DNA from: Candidatus Brocadiaceae bacterium
GTDB taxonomy: Bacteria; Planctomycetota; Brocadiia; SM23-32
Length of the DNA stretch: 53,386 bases
NCBI GenBank assembly: GCA_012728835.1
Contig: JAAYEJ010000080.1
Span: forward strand, 1 to 53,386
Direction of reading: 5' to 3'
Position 1 is the first letter of the stretch. Each line of letters begins with the position of its first letter. The translations under genes and the position numbers were made by a program. This document shows, in pieces, positions 8,479-17,987 of this stretch. The notes under the pieces are model-generated. The model ran no database searches, had not been told where the DNA came from, and saw nothing but the letters and a program-made list of their open reading frames with translations.

Positions 8479-11400
8479 CCGGCCGCCACCGACCTCCGGC
8501 GATACGCGCAGCCCTGCTGGCGCTGGCCGTTGTGTCCATCGCCCCGGCCGCCGCCGACCCCATCCTGGACGCCGCGTTCCGAACCGCGCAATCCCTGTCG
8601 GACCCCTACGCCCGGTGCCGGTCCATCCTCACCGCCGCCCGGGGCTTTGCCGACGCCGGCTTGACGGACCGGGCACTGGAGGCCGTGGCAGCCGCCGAGC
8701 GCGCCTCCGCCGAGACGCCGCTGGCCCGCCAGGCGCTGCTCGAGACGGCCGAAACCTGCGCCCGCTCCGGACTGCACGCCCGCGCGGCCGAGATCGCCGC
8801 CGCCATGGCCTACCTGCCGGACGCCGTGCACGTGCACTGCCTCAGCGCCCGCGAACTGCTGGAATCCGCGGACACCGCAGGCGCCCTCCGCGCGCTCGAC
8901 GCCGCCCGCCTCAGGGCCGCCGAGATGACCGCCCCGGGCGACGCCGCCAGAGCACTTGTCCGCATCGCAGACGTCTACAGCCTGGCCGGACGGCCCGCAG
9001 ACTGGGAGGCGGCCATCCGCGCGGCCGCCGAGGCGGCCCGTGCGGCCGACAGCCCCCTGGCCCGGGCCGTGCTGCTGGAATGGGCCGCCGACGCCTGCCT
9101 GGCCGCCTCGCGGCCCGATGCCGCCCTGACGATCGCCCGGACCGTCGAGGACGCGCAGTCCCGCGCCCCGCTCCTGGTCAGGATCGCGGCCGGCACCGAC
9201 GACCCGGCCGAGGCCGACCGCATCCTCACCGAGGCCCTGGCCGCCGCCGGCACGCTCGCCGATCCGCACAACCGCGCGATGGCGGCCCTGACCGTTGCCG
9301 ACGCGGCCGCGCGGCCCCAGGTGGCCGACGCCGCGCGTGCGGAGGCGCTCCGCGCGCTCCCGGCCATCGCGGATGAACTGCGCGCCGCCAGCGTCCGCGA
9401 CCGGCTGGCCCCGCTGCTGGCGGCCGCCGGGCGGCCGGACGAGGCGATCGCACTGCTCACGCAGACGCCGGACCCCCGCCGGCGCAACGAGCAGATGCTC
9501 CGGCTCGCCCTCGCCCACAGCGAGGCCGGACGCTATGCCGAGGCCGTCCGTTGCGCCGGCGAACTGGACGCCGAGACGCTCCGAACGGCCGGCCCCGCGG
9601 GCCCGGACGGCCTTGCGCTCGCCTTCGCTCGCGCCTGGGGGGAGCCGCCGAATCCGGCCCGGATCGACGGCCTCCGGCCCGATGCGCTCCGCGATGCGGT
9701 GCTCTCGCAGTATGCGCGGGATCTCTCCGGAAGAGGCGAGTGCGACGCGGCCCTGGACCTGACGCAGGCGATCGGCGACGCGATCCGACGCGACGCCGCC
9801 CTGCTGGCGGTCGGCCGCGCCGCGCTGACCTCCGCGACCTCGGGCACCGCCCTTGCACCCGCCCGGCGTGCCCTGGAGCGGATCGCCGGCCTGCCCGAGC
9901 GCCTGATGCTCTCCACGGCGCTCGCCGGCCGAATGGTCGCGCTGGGACGGACCGAGGAGGCGCGCGGCACGCTGGCGGCCGTCGCCGCCCGCAGCGCCGA
10001 ACTCCCGCCCGCCGTTCGCTCCGAGGTGCTCGGGGAGGCGGCGCTGACGTTCGACCGGCTCGGCGACCGGCGGGCGGCGCACGACGCCGCCGTCGGCGCC
10101 GTCGCCGCCGCCCTCGACGTCTCCTGCGCCAGTTGCCGCGACGACGTCATCGGCGATCTGTTCGGCCAGATGTCCGGCCCGGACTACGCGGACCTGGCGC
10201 TGGCGGCCGCCGGGCAGGTCCGGTCGCCGGGCGTGCGGGCGGCGAACCTCCTGCGCATGATCCAACTCGGCGGCGGCCTGGGCGAGGACCAGGCCGAGCG
10301 CCTGCTGCGCAGCGCCCTCCCGGCCGCCATCGGCGCGGAGTCGCCGACGAACCGCGTGGACTATCTCGTTCGAATCGCCGAGCATTATCGGCGCGCCGGC
10401 CTGGAGGTCACGCCGGCCGAACGGCAGGCCCTGCGCCGGGCGGCTCCCGCCCCGGCCGCCGGGCCGACGACGGCGCGACTGCACCCCCATCCGGAATCCG
10501 CCCCCGGCGCCGTGCGTCTGGTCTACTTCGACCGCCCGGGCTGCCCGGAGTGTCTGCGCGTGAAGGCGCTCTTCGAGGACCTGCGGCGCCTGCACCCGGA
10601 CGTGGCGATCGAGGCGTTCGACCTGGGCCTGTCGGAGTCTGCGGCGGTGCTGAACGCGGCCATCTGCGAGGGCCTGGGAGTGCCCCGCGAACAGCGCTTC
10701 GTGGCCCCGTCGGTGTTCTCCTCGCGGGGGGGCCTGGTCGGGTCGGAGATCACGCTCTCGGCCCTGTCCGAGCTGGCCCACGACGGGCGGGGCCTGCCGT
10801 CGCCGATCGAGGCCTTCGGGCAGCCGGACGACGGCCGCGCCGTGATCGAGGAGACCTACGGCGACCTCGGCGTCGTCCTGATCGTCTCGGCCGCGCTGGC
10901 GGACGGTTTCAACCCCTGTGCGTTCACGGTCATTATCTTCTTCCTGTCCTACCTGGCCCACGTGGGCCGCGGACGCCGCCAGATCGTGCAGGTCGGCGCC
11001 GTCTACACGGCGGCCGTGTTCGTGACCTACCTGGGCATCGGGGTGGCCCTGTTGGGTGCGGCGCAGGCTGCGGACGCGTGGTCCGGGCCGATTCACGCCG
11101 TCATGGCGGCGCTGGCACTCACCGCCGCGGCGCTGAGCCTTCGGGACGGCGTGCGCTGCCTGCGGGGGCACGCGACGGATCTGACGCTGTCGCTTCCGGA
11201 GGGCATCCGCAGCCGGATCCGCCTGACGATCTCCCGCCGGACGCGCATGGGTCTGACGCTGGCGGCGACGGCGACGCTGGGGGCGGTCGTGGCGCTGCTG
11301 GAGTTCCCGTGCACGGGCTGGGTCTACCTGCCGATCGTCATCGCGCTGCGGCACATGCCGCAGGCCCGGTGGGGAGCCTTCGGATGGCTGGTGCTCTACA

Positions 11401-11570
11401 ACGTGATCTTCATCCTGCCGCTGGTCGTCGTCTTCACGGCCGTCGTGTTCGGGCTCACGTCCGAGCGGCTCACCGCGCTCTTCCGCCGGCACCTGGCGCT
11501 GACGAAGTTCGGCCTGGCGGCCGTCTTCGCCGGCCTGGCCGCCTACCTGGTCACGCAGGCGATGGGCTGA
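8475..11570 (+). CDS. Large fusion: secreted TPR-like region, CPEC glutaredoxin-like domain, DsbD/CcdA-like membrane domain
   Basis: A 1031-residue protein. A signal sequence (about 1-27, ending IAPAAADPI) precedes a long Ala/Arg/Glu helical repeat region (about 30-660) in which short TPR/SEL1-like units recur (ALRALDAARLRAAEM, ADRILTEALAAAGTLAD). Residues about 680-770 form a thioredoxin/glutaredoxin-like fold with VYFDRPGCPECLRV, redox pair Cys690/Cys693. The C-terminal 230 residues are a polytopic membrane domain with DGFNPCAFTVIIFFLSYLA (Cys815) and LEFPCTGW (Cys946), the paired membrane cysteines of DsbD/CcdA transporters. It should pass electrons across the inner membrane to periplasmic thiols. 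Its start overlaps psd by 4 bp. The in-frame fusion of the three parts is seen; the electron path is inferred from DsbD. Confidence 0.8.
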   Translation: MTGRHRPPAIRAALLALAVVSIAPAAADPILDAAFRTAQSLSDPYARCRSILTAARGFADAGLTDRALEAVAAAERASAETPLARQALLETAETCARSGLHARAAEIAAAMAYLPDAVHVHCLSARELLESADTAGALRALDAARLRAAEMTAPGDAARALVRIADVYSLAGRPADWEAAIRAAAEAARAADSPLARAVLLEWAADACLAASRPDAALTIARTVEDAQSRAPLLVRIAAGTDDPAEADRILTEALAAAGTLADPHNRAMAALTVADAAARPQVADAARAEALRALPAIADELRAASVRDRLAPLLAAAGRPDEAIALLTQTPDPRRRNEQMLRLALAHSEAGRYAEAVRCAGELDAETLRTAGPAGPDGLALAFARAWGEPPNPARIDGLRPDALRDAVLSQYARDLSGRGECDAALDLTQAIGDAIRRDAALLAVGRAALTSATSGTALAPARRALERIAGLPERLMLSTALAGRMVALGRTEEARGTLAAVAARSAELPPAVRSEVLGEAALTFDRLGDRRAAHDAAVGAVAAALDVSCASCRDDVIGDLFGQMSGPDYADLALAAAGQVRSPGVRAANLLRMIQLGGGLGEDQAERLLRSALPAAIGAESPTNRVDYLVRIAEHYRRAGLEVTPAERQALRRAAPAPAAGPTTARLHPHPESAPGAVRLVYFDRPGCPECLRVKALFEDLRRLHPDVAIEAFDLGLSESAAVLNAAICEGLGVPREQRFVAPSVFSSRGGLVGSEITLSALSELAHDGRGLPSPIEAFGQPDDGRAVIEETYGDLGVVLIVSAALADGFNPCAFTVIIFFLSYLAHVGRGRRQIVQVGAVYTAAVFVTYLGIGVALLGAAQAADAWSGPIHAVMAALALTAAALSLRDGVRCLRGHATDLTLSLPEGIRSRIRLTISRRTRMGLTLAATATLGAVVALLEFPCTGWVYLPIVIALRHMPQARWGAFGWLVLYNVIFILPLVVVFTAVVFGLTSERLTALFRRHLALTKFGLAAVFAGLAAYLVTQAMG

Positions 11571-11576
11571 ATGCGC

Positions 11577-11945
11577 TCAGAGCACCTCCTCTTCCGAGCG
11601 CCGCACCAGAAGGCCGTCCTGGAACTCGAAGGAGTACCGCGTGATCCGCTTCCTCTGCGACCGCCAGCCGAGCAGGAAGATCACGCCCAGCTCGGAACGC
11701 ACCGTCCGCTCGTAGACGTACGTGAGCACCTCGCGCCCGTCGTCGAAACGTACCCGCTGATCGGGCGCCCCGAACGCACGCACCACGTCGTCCACACTGG
11801 TCGTGCCCTCCTGGAGCACCACCAGCCGCTCGGTGGCCACGGCCCCGCCCCGCTCGGCCACGGTGCGCTCGCGGACGACCAGGCACCCCGTCGTCGCCAG
11901 CAGAACCACGCACGCCGCACACACCAGCCTCGCCGTTCCTCGCAT
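11577..11945 (-). CDS. Small BamE/SmpA-like lipoprotein (copy 2)
   Basis: A 122-residue protein with a lipoprotein signal ending at LLATTGC. The mature part (VLQEGTTSVDDVVRAFGAP, FDDGREVLTYVY) has the G-x-T-xx-(E/D)V-xx-x-G-P and (V/W)-x-Y pattern of the SmpA/OmlA/BamE fold, suggesting an outer- or inner-membrane anchored small domain. The ATG at 11945 is chosen over the GTG one codon upstream because ggagg lies 7 bp before it. It is a paralogue of the gene just upstream (11968-12375), sharing FDDGREVLTYVY and GLLVRR. It ends 6 bp from the convergent fusion gene. Confidence 0.72.
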   Translation of the reverse strand: MRGTARLVCAACVVLLATTGCLVVRERTVAERGGAVATERLVVLQEGTTSVDDVVRAFGAPDQRVRFDDGREVLTYVYERTVRSELGVIFLLGWRSQRKRITRYSFEFQDGLLVRRSEEEVL

Positions 11946-11967
11946 CACAATCCCTCCATGCGGGCGA

Positions 11968-12375
11968 TCACGCGGACTCGTCCGTTCCGGGCCCTGTGGA
12001 GACCGCCACCTCCTCTTGCTCCCACCGGCGCACCAGCAGCCCGTTCCGGAACTCGAAGTAGTAGTGCGTCTCCCGCCTCGTCTCAGACGTCCAGCCGATC
12101 ACGAACATGAACCGCTTCTTCACGCGCACGGTCCGCCCGTAGACGTAGGTGAGCACCTCGCGTCCGTCGTCGAACCTCTCGCGCCGGTCCGGACTGCCGA
12201 ACGCCCCCACAACCTCCTCGACGGTGGTCACGCCCTCCTGAAGGGCGGCGGTCCGGTCGGCCGCCAGGACGGTGCCCTGCACGTTCGATACCGACCACTG
12301 GCGCCCGTAGTGGCACCCGGCGGCCGCCACGAGGACGACGCACGCCAGCCCTGCAAGACCCCATGCTCTCTTCAT
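11968..12375 (-). CDS. Small BamE/SmpA-like lipoprotein (copy 1)
   Basis: A 135-residue lipoprotein with lipobox VAAAGC after a Lys/Arg-led signal. The mature region repeats the pattern of its downstream neighbour: ALQEGVTTVEEVVGAFGSPDRRERF, then DDGREVLTYVYGRTVR and FEFRNGLLVRRWEQEE. The two clearly arose by tandem duplication. The ATG at 12375 has ggagg 7 bp upstream. BamE-like folds act in outer-membrane assembly or as general small lipoproteins; the exact role here cannot be read from sequence. The 140 bp before it (12376-12515) hold no gene. Confidence 0.72.
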   Translation of the reverse strand: MKRAWGLAGLACVVLVAAAGCHYGRQWSVSNVQGTVLAADRTAALQEGVTTVEEVVGAFGSPDRRERFDDGREVLTYVYGRTVRVKKRFMFVIGWTSETRRETHYYFEFRNGLLVRRWEQEEVAVSTGPGTDESA

Positions 12376-12515
12376 CCCCGAGCCTCCGCAAATGGTCCGT
12401 TCCGTCTCTGCACCGATCTCACTCTATCACGCCTCCGGCGCCCGTCAAGCCCCCAAATCCGCCCCTCGGACGCCGCCAGCATAGCGGACATCGCGCCGGA
12501 TTCAAGCAAGCTCGA

Positions 12516-13547
12516 TCAACGGTACCGCGTCAGGGAAACGAGCAGCACCAGGAACAGCGGGCCGCCGATCATGGCCGTCAGCACGCCGACGGGCAGTTCG
12601 GACGGCGCGAACGCGGAGCGGGCGACCGTGTCGGCGGCAGCCAGGAAGAGGCCGCCTCCGAAGAACGACAGAGACAGCAACGTGCGGTGGTCCGGCCCGA
12701 ACAGGCCGCGCACCAGGTGCGGCACGATGAGTCCCACGAATCCGATGGGGCCCGCCACGGACACGACGGCCGCCGTCAGCACCGAGCCGACCAGGAAGGC
12801 CCGCGCCTGGAGGGCCGCCACGTCCACCCCGCGCCCCGCCGCCACCTCCTCCCCCATGCTGAGCTGATTGAGCGGTCCGGCCAGGTCCATCAGGAAGGCC
12901 ACGCCCGGCACCAGCAGGGGCAGGATCGCCGCCACGCTGCCGAACCCGTGCACGCTGAGCCCGCCCATGAGCCAGCGGTCGGCCACGACCAGCTTCTGCG
13001 GCTCGGCGGCGAAGCGCACGAACATCGTCAGCGCCGAGCAGATCATCCCCAGCGTGACGCCGGCCAGGAGCAGCTTCAGCGGCGCGAACGCCTCGCGCCG
13101 GCGCGCCAGGACATAGATGATGCCCACGATGGCCATCGCCCCGAGCAGGGCGAAGAACTGCACGGGCGTCAGCGGCCCGATGGACGGCCCGCGCACGCCG
13201 AGCGCGATGGCCGTCACCGCGCCCAGCCCCCCGCCGGCCGACACGCCCAGCGTGTGCGGAGTGGCCAGCGGGTTGCGCAGAAGCGCCTGGAACACGGCGC
13301 CCGCCACTGCCAGGGCGCCGCCCGCCAGCAGCGCCAGCAGCACGCGCGGCACACGCAGCATCAGGACGACGCTGCGCGCCTCCTCCGAGACGGCCCGGCC
13401 GCGCAGAACGGCCACCACCTCGGACGGCGGGATGGCCATCTGGCCCCAGAAGAGGCACGCCAGGCCCCCGGCAAGCCAGACGACGGCCGCCGCGACGCAC
13501 AACGTCCAGAACCGGCGGGCGGTCAGGTAGCCGTCAGGTCGCCTCAT
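12516..13547 (-). CDS. FecCD/BtuC-family ABC transporter permease, probable cobalamin importer
   Basis: A 343-residue polytopic permease with about ten hydrophobic helices. It shows the FecCD family blocks: LRVPRVLLALLAGGALAVAG near residues 65-85, QALLRNPLATPHTLGVSAGGG, and the cytoplasmic coupling region GPIGFVGLIVPHLVRGLFGPDH. The family imports cobalamin, haem or siderophores. The ATG at 13547 lies inside the end of the ATPase gene (14-bp overlap). Placement in an operon led by a cobalamin riboswitch makes B12 or another corrinoid the likely substrate. It is the last gene of that operon. Confidence 0.88.
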   Translation of the reverse strand: MRRPDGYLTARRFWTLCVAAAVVWLAGGLACLFWGQMAIPPSEVVAVLRGRAVSEEARSVVLMLRVPRVLLALLAGGALAVAGAVFQALLRNPLATPHTLGVSAGGGLGAVTAIALGVRGPSIGPLTPVQFFALLGAMAIVGIIYVLARRREAFAPLKLLLAGVTLGMICSALTMFVRFAAEPQKLVVADRWLMGGLSVHGFGSVAAILPLLVPGVAFLMDLAGPLNQLSMGEEVAAGRGVDVAALQARAFLVGSVLTAAVVSVAGPIGFVGLIVPHLVRGLFGPDHRTLLSLSFFGGGLFLAAADTVARSAFAPSELPVGVLTAMIGGPLFLVLLVSLTRYR

Positions 13548-14337
13548 GCGCCGCCCTCCCGGGGACGATGGCCATGGGGCCGGACGTGATCGGGTTGTCC
13601 ACGATCCGCACGTCGGCGCCGTACGCATCCGAGAGCAGGCGCGCGTCCATCACCTCGGCCGGGCGGCCGGCCCGCGCCACCCGCCCCTGCTTGAGCAGCA
13701 CCAGACGGTCGCAGAACTGGCTCGCCGCGTTCAGGTCGTGCGTGACCGTTACGACGGCGATGCCGGAACGCGAGAGCCGCCAGAGCAGGTCGAACACGTC
13801 CGAGCGGTGGTGGATGTCCAGCGCGGCCGTCGGCTCGTCCAGCAGCATGGCGGCCGGCTCCTGCGCCAGCACGCTGGCGATGAGCACGCGCTGCTTCTCG
13901 CCGCCCGAGAGCGTGGCGAACACCCGGGCTGCCAGCGACTCCGTGTCGGTCTGCACGAGCGCCCGCTCGACGACGTCCACGTCGTGCTCGCCAGGGAAGC
14001 CGAACGCCCCCAGGTGCGGGTAGCGGCCCATCGCCACCACCTCCCGCACGCGGAAGTGGAAGGACGTCTCGGGGCTCTGCGGCAAGAAGGCGAGCCGGCG
14101 CGCAAGCTGCCGGCGGCCGAGCGTGCCGATCGGGCGGCCCTCCAGAAGCACCTCCCCGCCGTGCGGCACCAGGATGCCGCTCAGCAGCCGCAGGAGGGTG
14201 CTCTTGCCCGACCCGTTCGGGCCCACGATGCCCACGACCTCGCCGGCCGAAACGGCCAGCGAGACGCCGTCGAGCCGGAACCCGTTGCCCCGGTAGCGGA
14301 AGCGGCAGTCACGGGCCTCCAGGATGGACGCGTTCAC
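13534..14337 (-). CDS. ABC transporter ATPase, BtuD/FecE-like
   Basis: A 267-residue nucleotide-binding subunit with Walker A GPNGSGKST (39-47), signature LSGGEKQ (143-149), Walker B AMLLDEPT (163-170) and the switch histidine in THD. It powers import through the neighbouring FecCD-type permease. Its ATG overlaps the stop of the substrate-binding protein in an ATGA junction. A C-terminal extension of about 30 residues beyond the usual core (IVDNPITSGPMAIVPGR) overlaps the permease start. Confidence 0.93.
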   Translation of the reverse strand: MNASILEARDCRFRYRGNGFRLDGVSLAVSAGEVVGIVGPNGSGKSTLLRLLSGILVPHGGEVLLEGRPIGTLGRRQLARRLAFLPQSPETSFHFRVREVVAMGRYPHLGAFGFPGEHDVDVVERALVQTDTESLAARVFATLSGGEKQRVLIASVLAQEPAAMLLDEPTAALDIHHRSDVFDLLWRLSRSGIAVVTVTHDLNAASQFCDRLVLLKQGRVARAGRPAEVMDARLLSDAYGADVRIVDNPITSGPMAIVPGRAAHEAT

Positions 14338-15236
14338 GGGCCGGCCCCCCCGTGCAGGAACTCGACCAGACGCTCGGCCAGCTCGACCACCCGCGGCCCG
14401 GGGATCATGGCGTAGGTCGCCTCAATGGCGTAGACGCGCCCGTCGCGCACCGCGGGCAGCGACGGCAGGCCCGCCCACAGGGCGCGCGCCTCGCGCAGAA
14501 GGGCCTCCGCGTCGCCGCCCTCCCCGTGCAGTTCCACGACCACCGCCGGCCCGCGGGCCAGCAGCATCTCCTTGCTGACCGGGCCGTAGCTCTGCGGCAG
14601 ATCGGCCACGACGTTCACGCCGCCGGCCAACCCGATCAGATCGTCCAGGAACCCGCCCGGCCCGACGGCCTGCAGTCCGTTGAGGGCGCCCGGCTCGCGC
14701 GCAGTGACCAGCAGCACGGAGACCGGCGGGCGGCCGGCCACACGCGCGCGCACGGCGTCCAGACGCGCCTGGATGTCCGCGCACAGCCGCTCGGCGCCCG
14801 CCCGCGAGTCCAGCACCTCGCCCAGCCGCCGGGCCTCGGTCAGGATCGACTCCAGCCCCACGATGTCCAGCGACAGCAGCGCGATGCCGTTGTGCCCGGC
14901 GAACCGCTGCAGGTCCTCCGCCCTCCCCTGGGTGACGATCAGATCGGGGCGCAGCGACAGGATCGCCTCGTAGTTGGGGTCGAAGAACCCGCCGCACAGA
15001 GGCCGGCTCAACGCCTCCGGCGGGTGCATGGTGTGCGCGCTGACGCCGACCACGCGGTCCCCCGCACCGATGGCGAAGGCCAGTTCGACGACGGCGGGCG
15101 ACATGCAGACGATGCGCCGGTCGCCGCCGTCCGACGCGTCCCGCGAGGGCGCAAGCCTCTGCAGCCGCACGGCCAGCATCCACGCGCCCGCCAGCAGGAC
15201 GAGGGCCGCCGCCGTTCGCAACACCTGGTTTCTCAT
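14334..15236 (-). CDS. BtuF-like periplasmic corrinoid-binding protein
   Basis: A 300-residue class III substrate-binding protein (BtuF/TroA-like fold). An N-terminal hydrophobic helix (residues 8-24) has no lipobox, so it may stay as a membrane anchor. Then come RRIVCMSPAVVELAFAIGAG, VVGVSAHTMHPPEAL, NYEAILSLRPDLIVTQG and a long backbone helix, the usual order of this family. It should bind corrinoid in the periplasm and deliver it to the permease. The ATG at 15236 is used; the stop overlaps the ATPase start. Confidence 0.88.
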   Translation of the reverse strand: MRNQVLRTAAALVLLAGAWMLAVRLQRLAPSRDASDGGDRRIVCMSPAVVELAFAIGAGDRVVGVSAHTMHPPEALSRPLCGGFFDPNYEAILSLRPDLIVTQGRAEDLQRFAGHNGIALLSLDIVGLESILTEARRLGEVLDSRAGAERLCADIQARLDAVRARVAGRPPVSVLLVTAREPGALNGLQAVGPGGFLDDLIGLAGGVNVVADLPQSYGPVSKEMLLARGPAVVVELHGEGGDAEALLREARALWAGLPSLPAVRDGRVYAIEATYAMIPGPRVVELAERLVEFLHGGAGP

Positions 15237-15303
15237 GGTGTCCTCCCTCCCCCCCCCACCGCGCGGCGGGACACGCGGCCGGGGTGGCCGCGCCGCCGGA
15301 TCG

Positions 15304-15711
15304 CTACAGCTGCAGGCCGCTGATGCGCAGCCGTCCGCCTTCGCTCTTCAGGAAAAACGTCCGCGTCAGGGGGTCGCCCTCGGGGCGCGGCCAGGACACG
15401 CGCACGCGCAGGTAACCGCCGTGCCAGCCGGCCTCCTCGAATCGGATCGACTCGGCCTCCTGGAGACGTTCGGCCGTCTCGGCCACCATCTCCTGCACCC
15501 CGGACGCAGCCCCGGCGACCATGTGGGCGGCCACGGTCGTCGGGTCCCCGGCGATCGCCCGGATCACTTCCATCGCCTCCCGGGCGTCCGCCGACTCCCC
15601 GGAGACATGCCGCAGCCCGCGCCCCCCCCCGCCGAGCACGGCCCAGAAGACGGCGACGACGGCCAGACCCGCAAGAACGCCCACGACCATGTGCTTGCGT
15701 CGACGGTCCAT
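15304..15711 (-). CDS. Small single-pass membrane protein of the B12-riboswitch operon
   Basis: A 135-residue protein that I cannot assign. The basic N-terminus (MDRRRKH) leads into one transmembrane helix (about 8-28), then a soluble, presumably periplasmic domain with a helical half (DAREAMEVIRAIAGDPTTVA) and a beta half ending TRTFFLKSEGGRLRISGLQL. The end resembles small NTF2-like lipoprotein domains. The ATG at 15711 lies 3 bp after the pseudopilin stop, so the two are almost certainly co-translated. Its place between pseudopilin and BtuF suggests a part in the same uptake process. Confidence 0.72.
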   Translation of the reverse strand: MDRRRKHMVVGVLAGLAVVAVFWAVLGGGGRGLRHVSGESADAREAMEVIRAIAGDPTTVAAHMVAGAASGVQEMVAETAERLQEAESIRFEEAGWHGGYLRVRVSWPRPEGDPLTRTFFLKSEGGRLRISGLQL

Positions 15712-15714
15712 CGG

Positions 15715-16464
15715 TCACTTCTCCGGATGGAAGTAGATGTCCTCGGAATCGCACAGCACGCCCAGGTTGTTCCCGTTGACCGGCCAGGTGTCCTCATCCG
15801 GAGGCATCGAGGTCACGTGCCCGTCGGCCCAGAGCACGTTGCAGCGCCCTCCGTGCCGGAAGTGGACGTAGAGCGATTCCCAGCCCGGCCAGGCGAGGCA
15901 CTGCGAGGTGGGGTCCAGGAACCAGTTCTCCTCCAGCGGCCCCATCCAGTCGCGGGCCGAGTCGGCGAACAGGATCGTCGTGCTGAACTTGTAGATGGCG
16001 GACTCGTGCTTGCCCTGCCAGCTATAGGCATAGTCGGGGTCCCACCAGTCGCCCTTCTCCTTCAGCTCGGTCAGGTAGTAGTAGTTGTACCCGTAGCCCG
16101 TGCAGGGGCCTTCGGCGCGGGGCATGAAACTGCCGTGGCTGGTGGACGGGCACTGCCAGATGTCCGGGTCCTCGCCGACGTAGAACGACAGATAGCCGGC
16201 CGTGAAGTCGACCTGCTCCGAGGCGCCCGTGAACTTCCCGAAGAACTGGCGGCCATCGGAATCCGCGCAGCCGGGCAGGTAGCCGGCGTGGTTGACGGCG
16301 TATAGCTGCACGGCGGCGCCGATCTGGCGAAGGCGGCTGCGACAGCTCACCGCGCGGGCCTGGTTCATCGCCCGGCCGGCGGCCGGCATGAGCATGCCGG
16401 CCAGGATCGTGATGATGCTGATGACGACCAGAAGCTCCATCAACGTGAACGCTTGCCGGCGCAT
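15715..16464 (-). CDS. Type II/IV pseudopilin with H-X9-DG motif, first gene of the cobalamin-riboswitch operon
   Basis: A 249-residue protein. The class III prepilin signal MRRQAFTLMELLVVISIIT has the F-T-L-x-E cleavage/methylation site, followed by a single long hydrophobic helix. The globular part carries CRSRLRQIGAAVQLYAVNHAGYLPG and, near the end, HGGRCNVLWADGHV, an exact H-X9-D-G motif typical of pseudopilin families abundant in PVC bacteria. It is Cys- and Trp/Tyr-rich (CTGYGYNYYYL). The ATG at 16464 has ggggagg 9 bp upstream; longer frames to 16692 run into the leader and are rejected. A riboswitch lies about 220 bp upstream and the BtuF/D/C genes follow, so it is likely made when B12 is scarce. 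Confidence 0.9.
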   Translation of the reverse strand: MRRQAFTLMELLVVISIITILAGMLMPAAGRAMNQARAVSCRSRLRQIGAAVQLYAVNHAGYLPGCADSDGRQFFGKFTGASEQVDFTAGYLSFYVGEDPDIWQCPSTSHGSFMPRAEGPCTGYGYNYYYLTELKEKGDWWDPDYAYSWQGKHESAIYKFSTTILFADSARDWMGPLEENWFLDPTSQCLAWPGWESLYVHFRHGGRCNVLWADGHVTSMPPDEDTWPVNGNNLGVLCDSEDIYFHPEK

Positions 16465-16689
16465 CGTGCGCCTCCCCTCTCGGGACTCGGAACACCCCGG
16501 GGCAGGCGGACGGCGGGGGGGGCGGGGGCACACGGGCCCACGCCGATCCCCGGCAGGCGGTCGCACGCAGTCGCCGGGCGGCCGGAAAGACGCGCCCGAC
16601 GCTGCGAACGCCGGGCTGCCGCATCGGCCGACAGGTACACGAACACCCTTCGGCCGTGCCGCGCATCTCAGACCCGGAGATTCACAGCA

Positions 16690-16862
16690 CATCTGGCCGG
16701 CGAGTCGGTCTTCTGGCTTCCGGTTCTGCGCTACTTGCCCGGCCTTCCCATCCCCTGCCGGGGACAGTGGCGCTGAGGGGGCGTTCGCTCCCGGTCACAG
16801 CGGCGGGTCCGCAACGGATTCGCACCGTTTTCCCGGGCCCCACGGGGGGCCACTCGCCGACG
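16690..16862 (-). promoter_or_regulatory. Cobalamin (adenosylcobalamin-type) riboswitch
   Basis: Read on the minus strand, all core elements appear in order: cgggaaaacggtgcgaatccg (ggtgcgaatccg at 16815-16826), gcggacccgccgctgtgacc, gccactg (16765-16771) with gggaagg soon after, and the B12 box gaagccagaagaccg (16706-16720). The 5' segment gtcggcgagt pairs with the 3' segment gactcgccgg to close the fold. It precedes the pseudopilin-BtuFDC operon by about 220 nt. I see no clear terminator in that leader, so control may act on translation. Confidence 0.94.
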
Positions 16863-16868
16863 CACCAA

Positions 16869-16898
16869 GGTATAGCACACGGCCCCCCCGGCCGTCAA
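16869..16898 (-). promoter_or_regulatory. Promoter driving the cobalamin riboswitch operon
   Basis: On the minus strand a ttgacg -35 box (16893-16898), an 18-nt spacer and a tatacc -10 box (16869-16874). Initiation about 7 bp on would start the RNA at the first strand of the riboswitch closing stem. It is divergent from the GT2 promoter. Confidence 0.7.
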
Positions 16899-16916
16899 AG
16901 GAACGCGCAACGGGAT

Positions 16917-16946
16917 TTGCGCCCGCCCCGCCCCTTTTCGTATCTT
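16917..16946 (+). promoter_or_regulatory. Candidate promoter of the GT2 gene
   Basis: A ttgcgc -35 box (16917-16922), an 18-nt spacer and a tatctt -10 box (16941-16946), 42 bp before the proposed TTG start. The -35 boxes of this promoter and the divergent riboswitch promoter are only about 18 bp apart. Confidence 0.5.
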
Positions 16947-16988
16947 GATGGCCGTTCCGCAGTTGCCCGCCTTCGAAGGGAGCGACGG

Positions 16989-17987
<999 letters not shown>

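Noticed and set aside
8364-11492. A 1042-codon open frame on the minus strand
   Set aside because: Antisense to the TPR-CPEC-DsbD fusion gene, low-complexity Gly/Arg/Gln peptide, no start signal. The plus-strand protein has a signal peptide and conserved cysteines.
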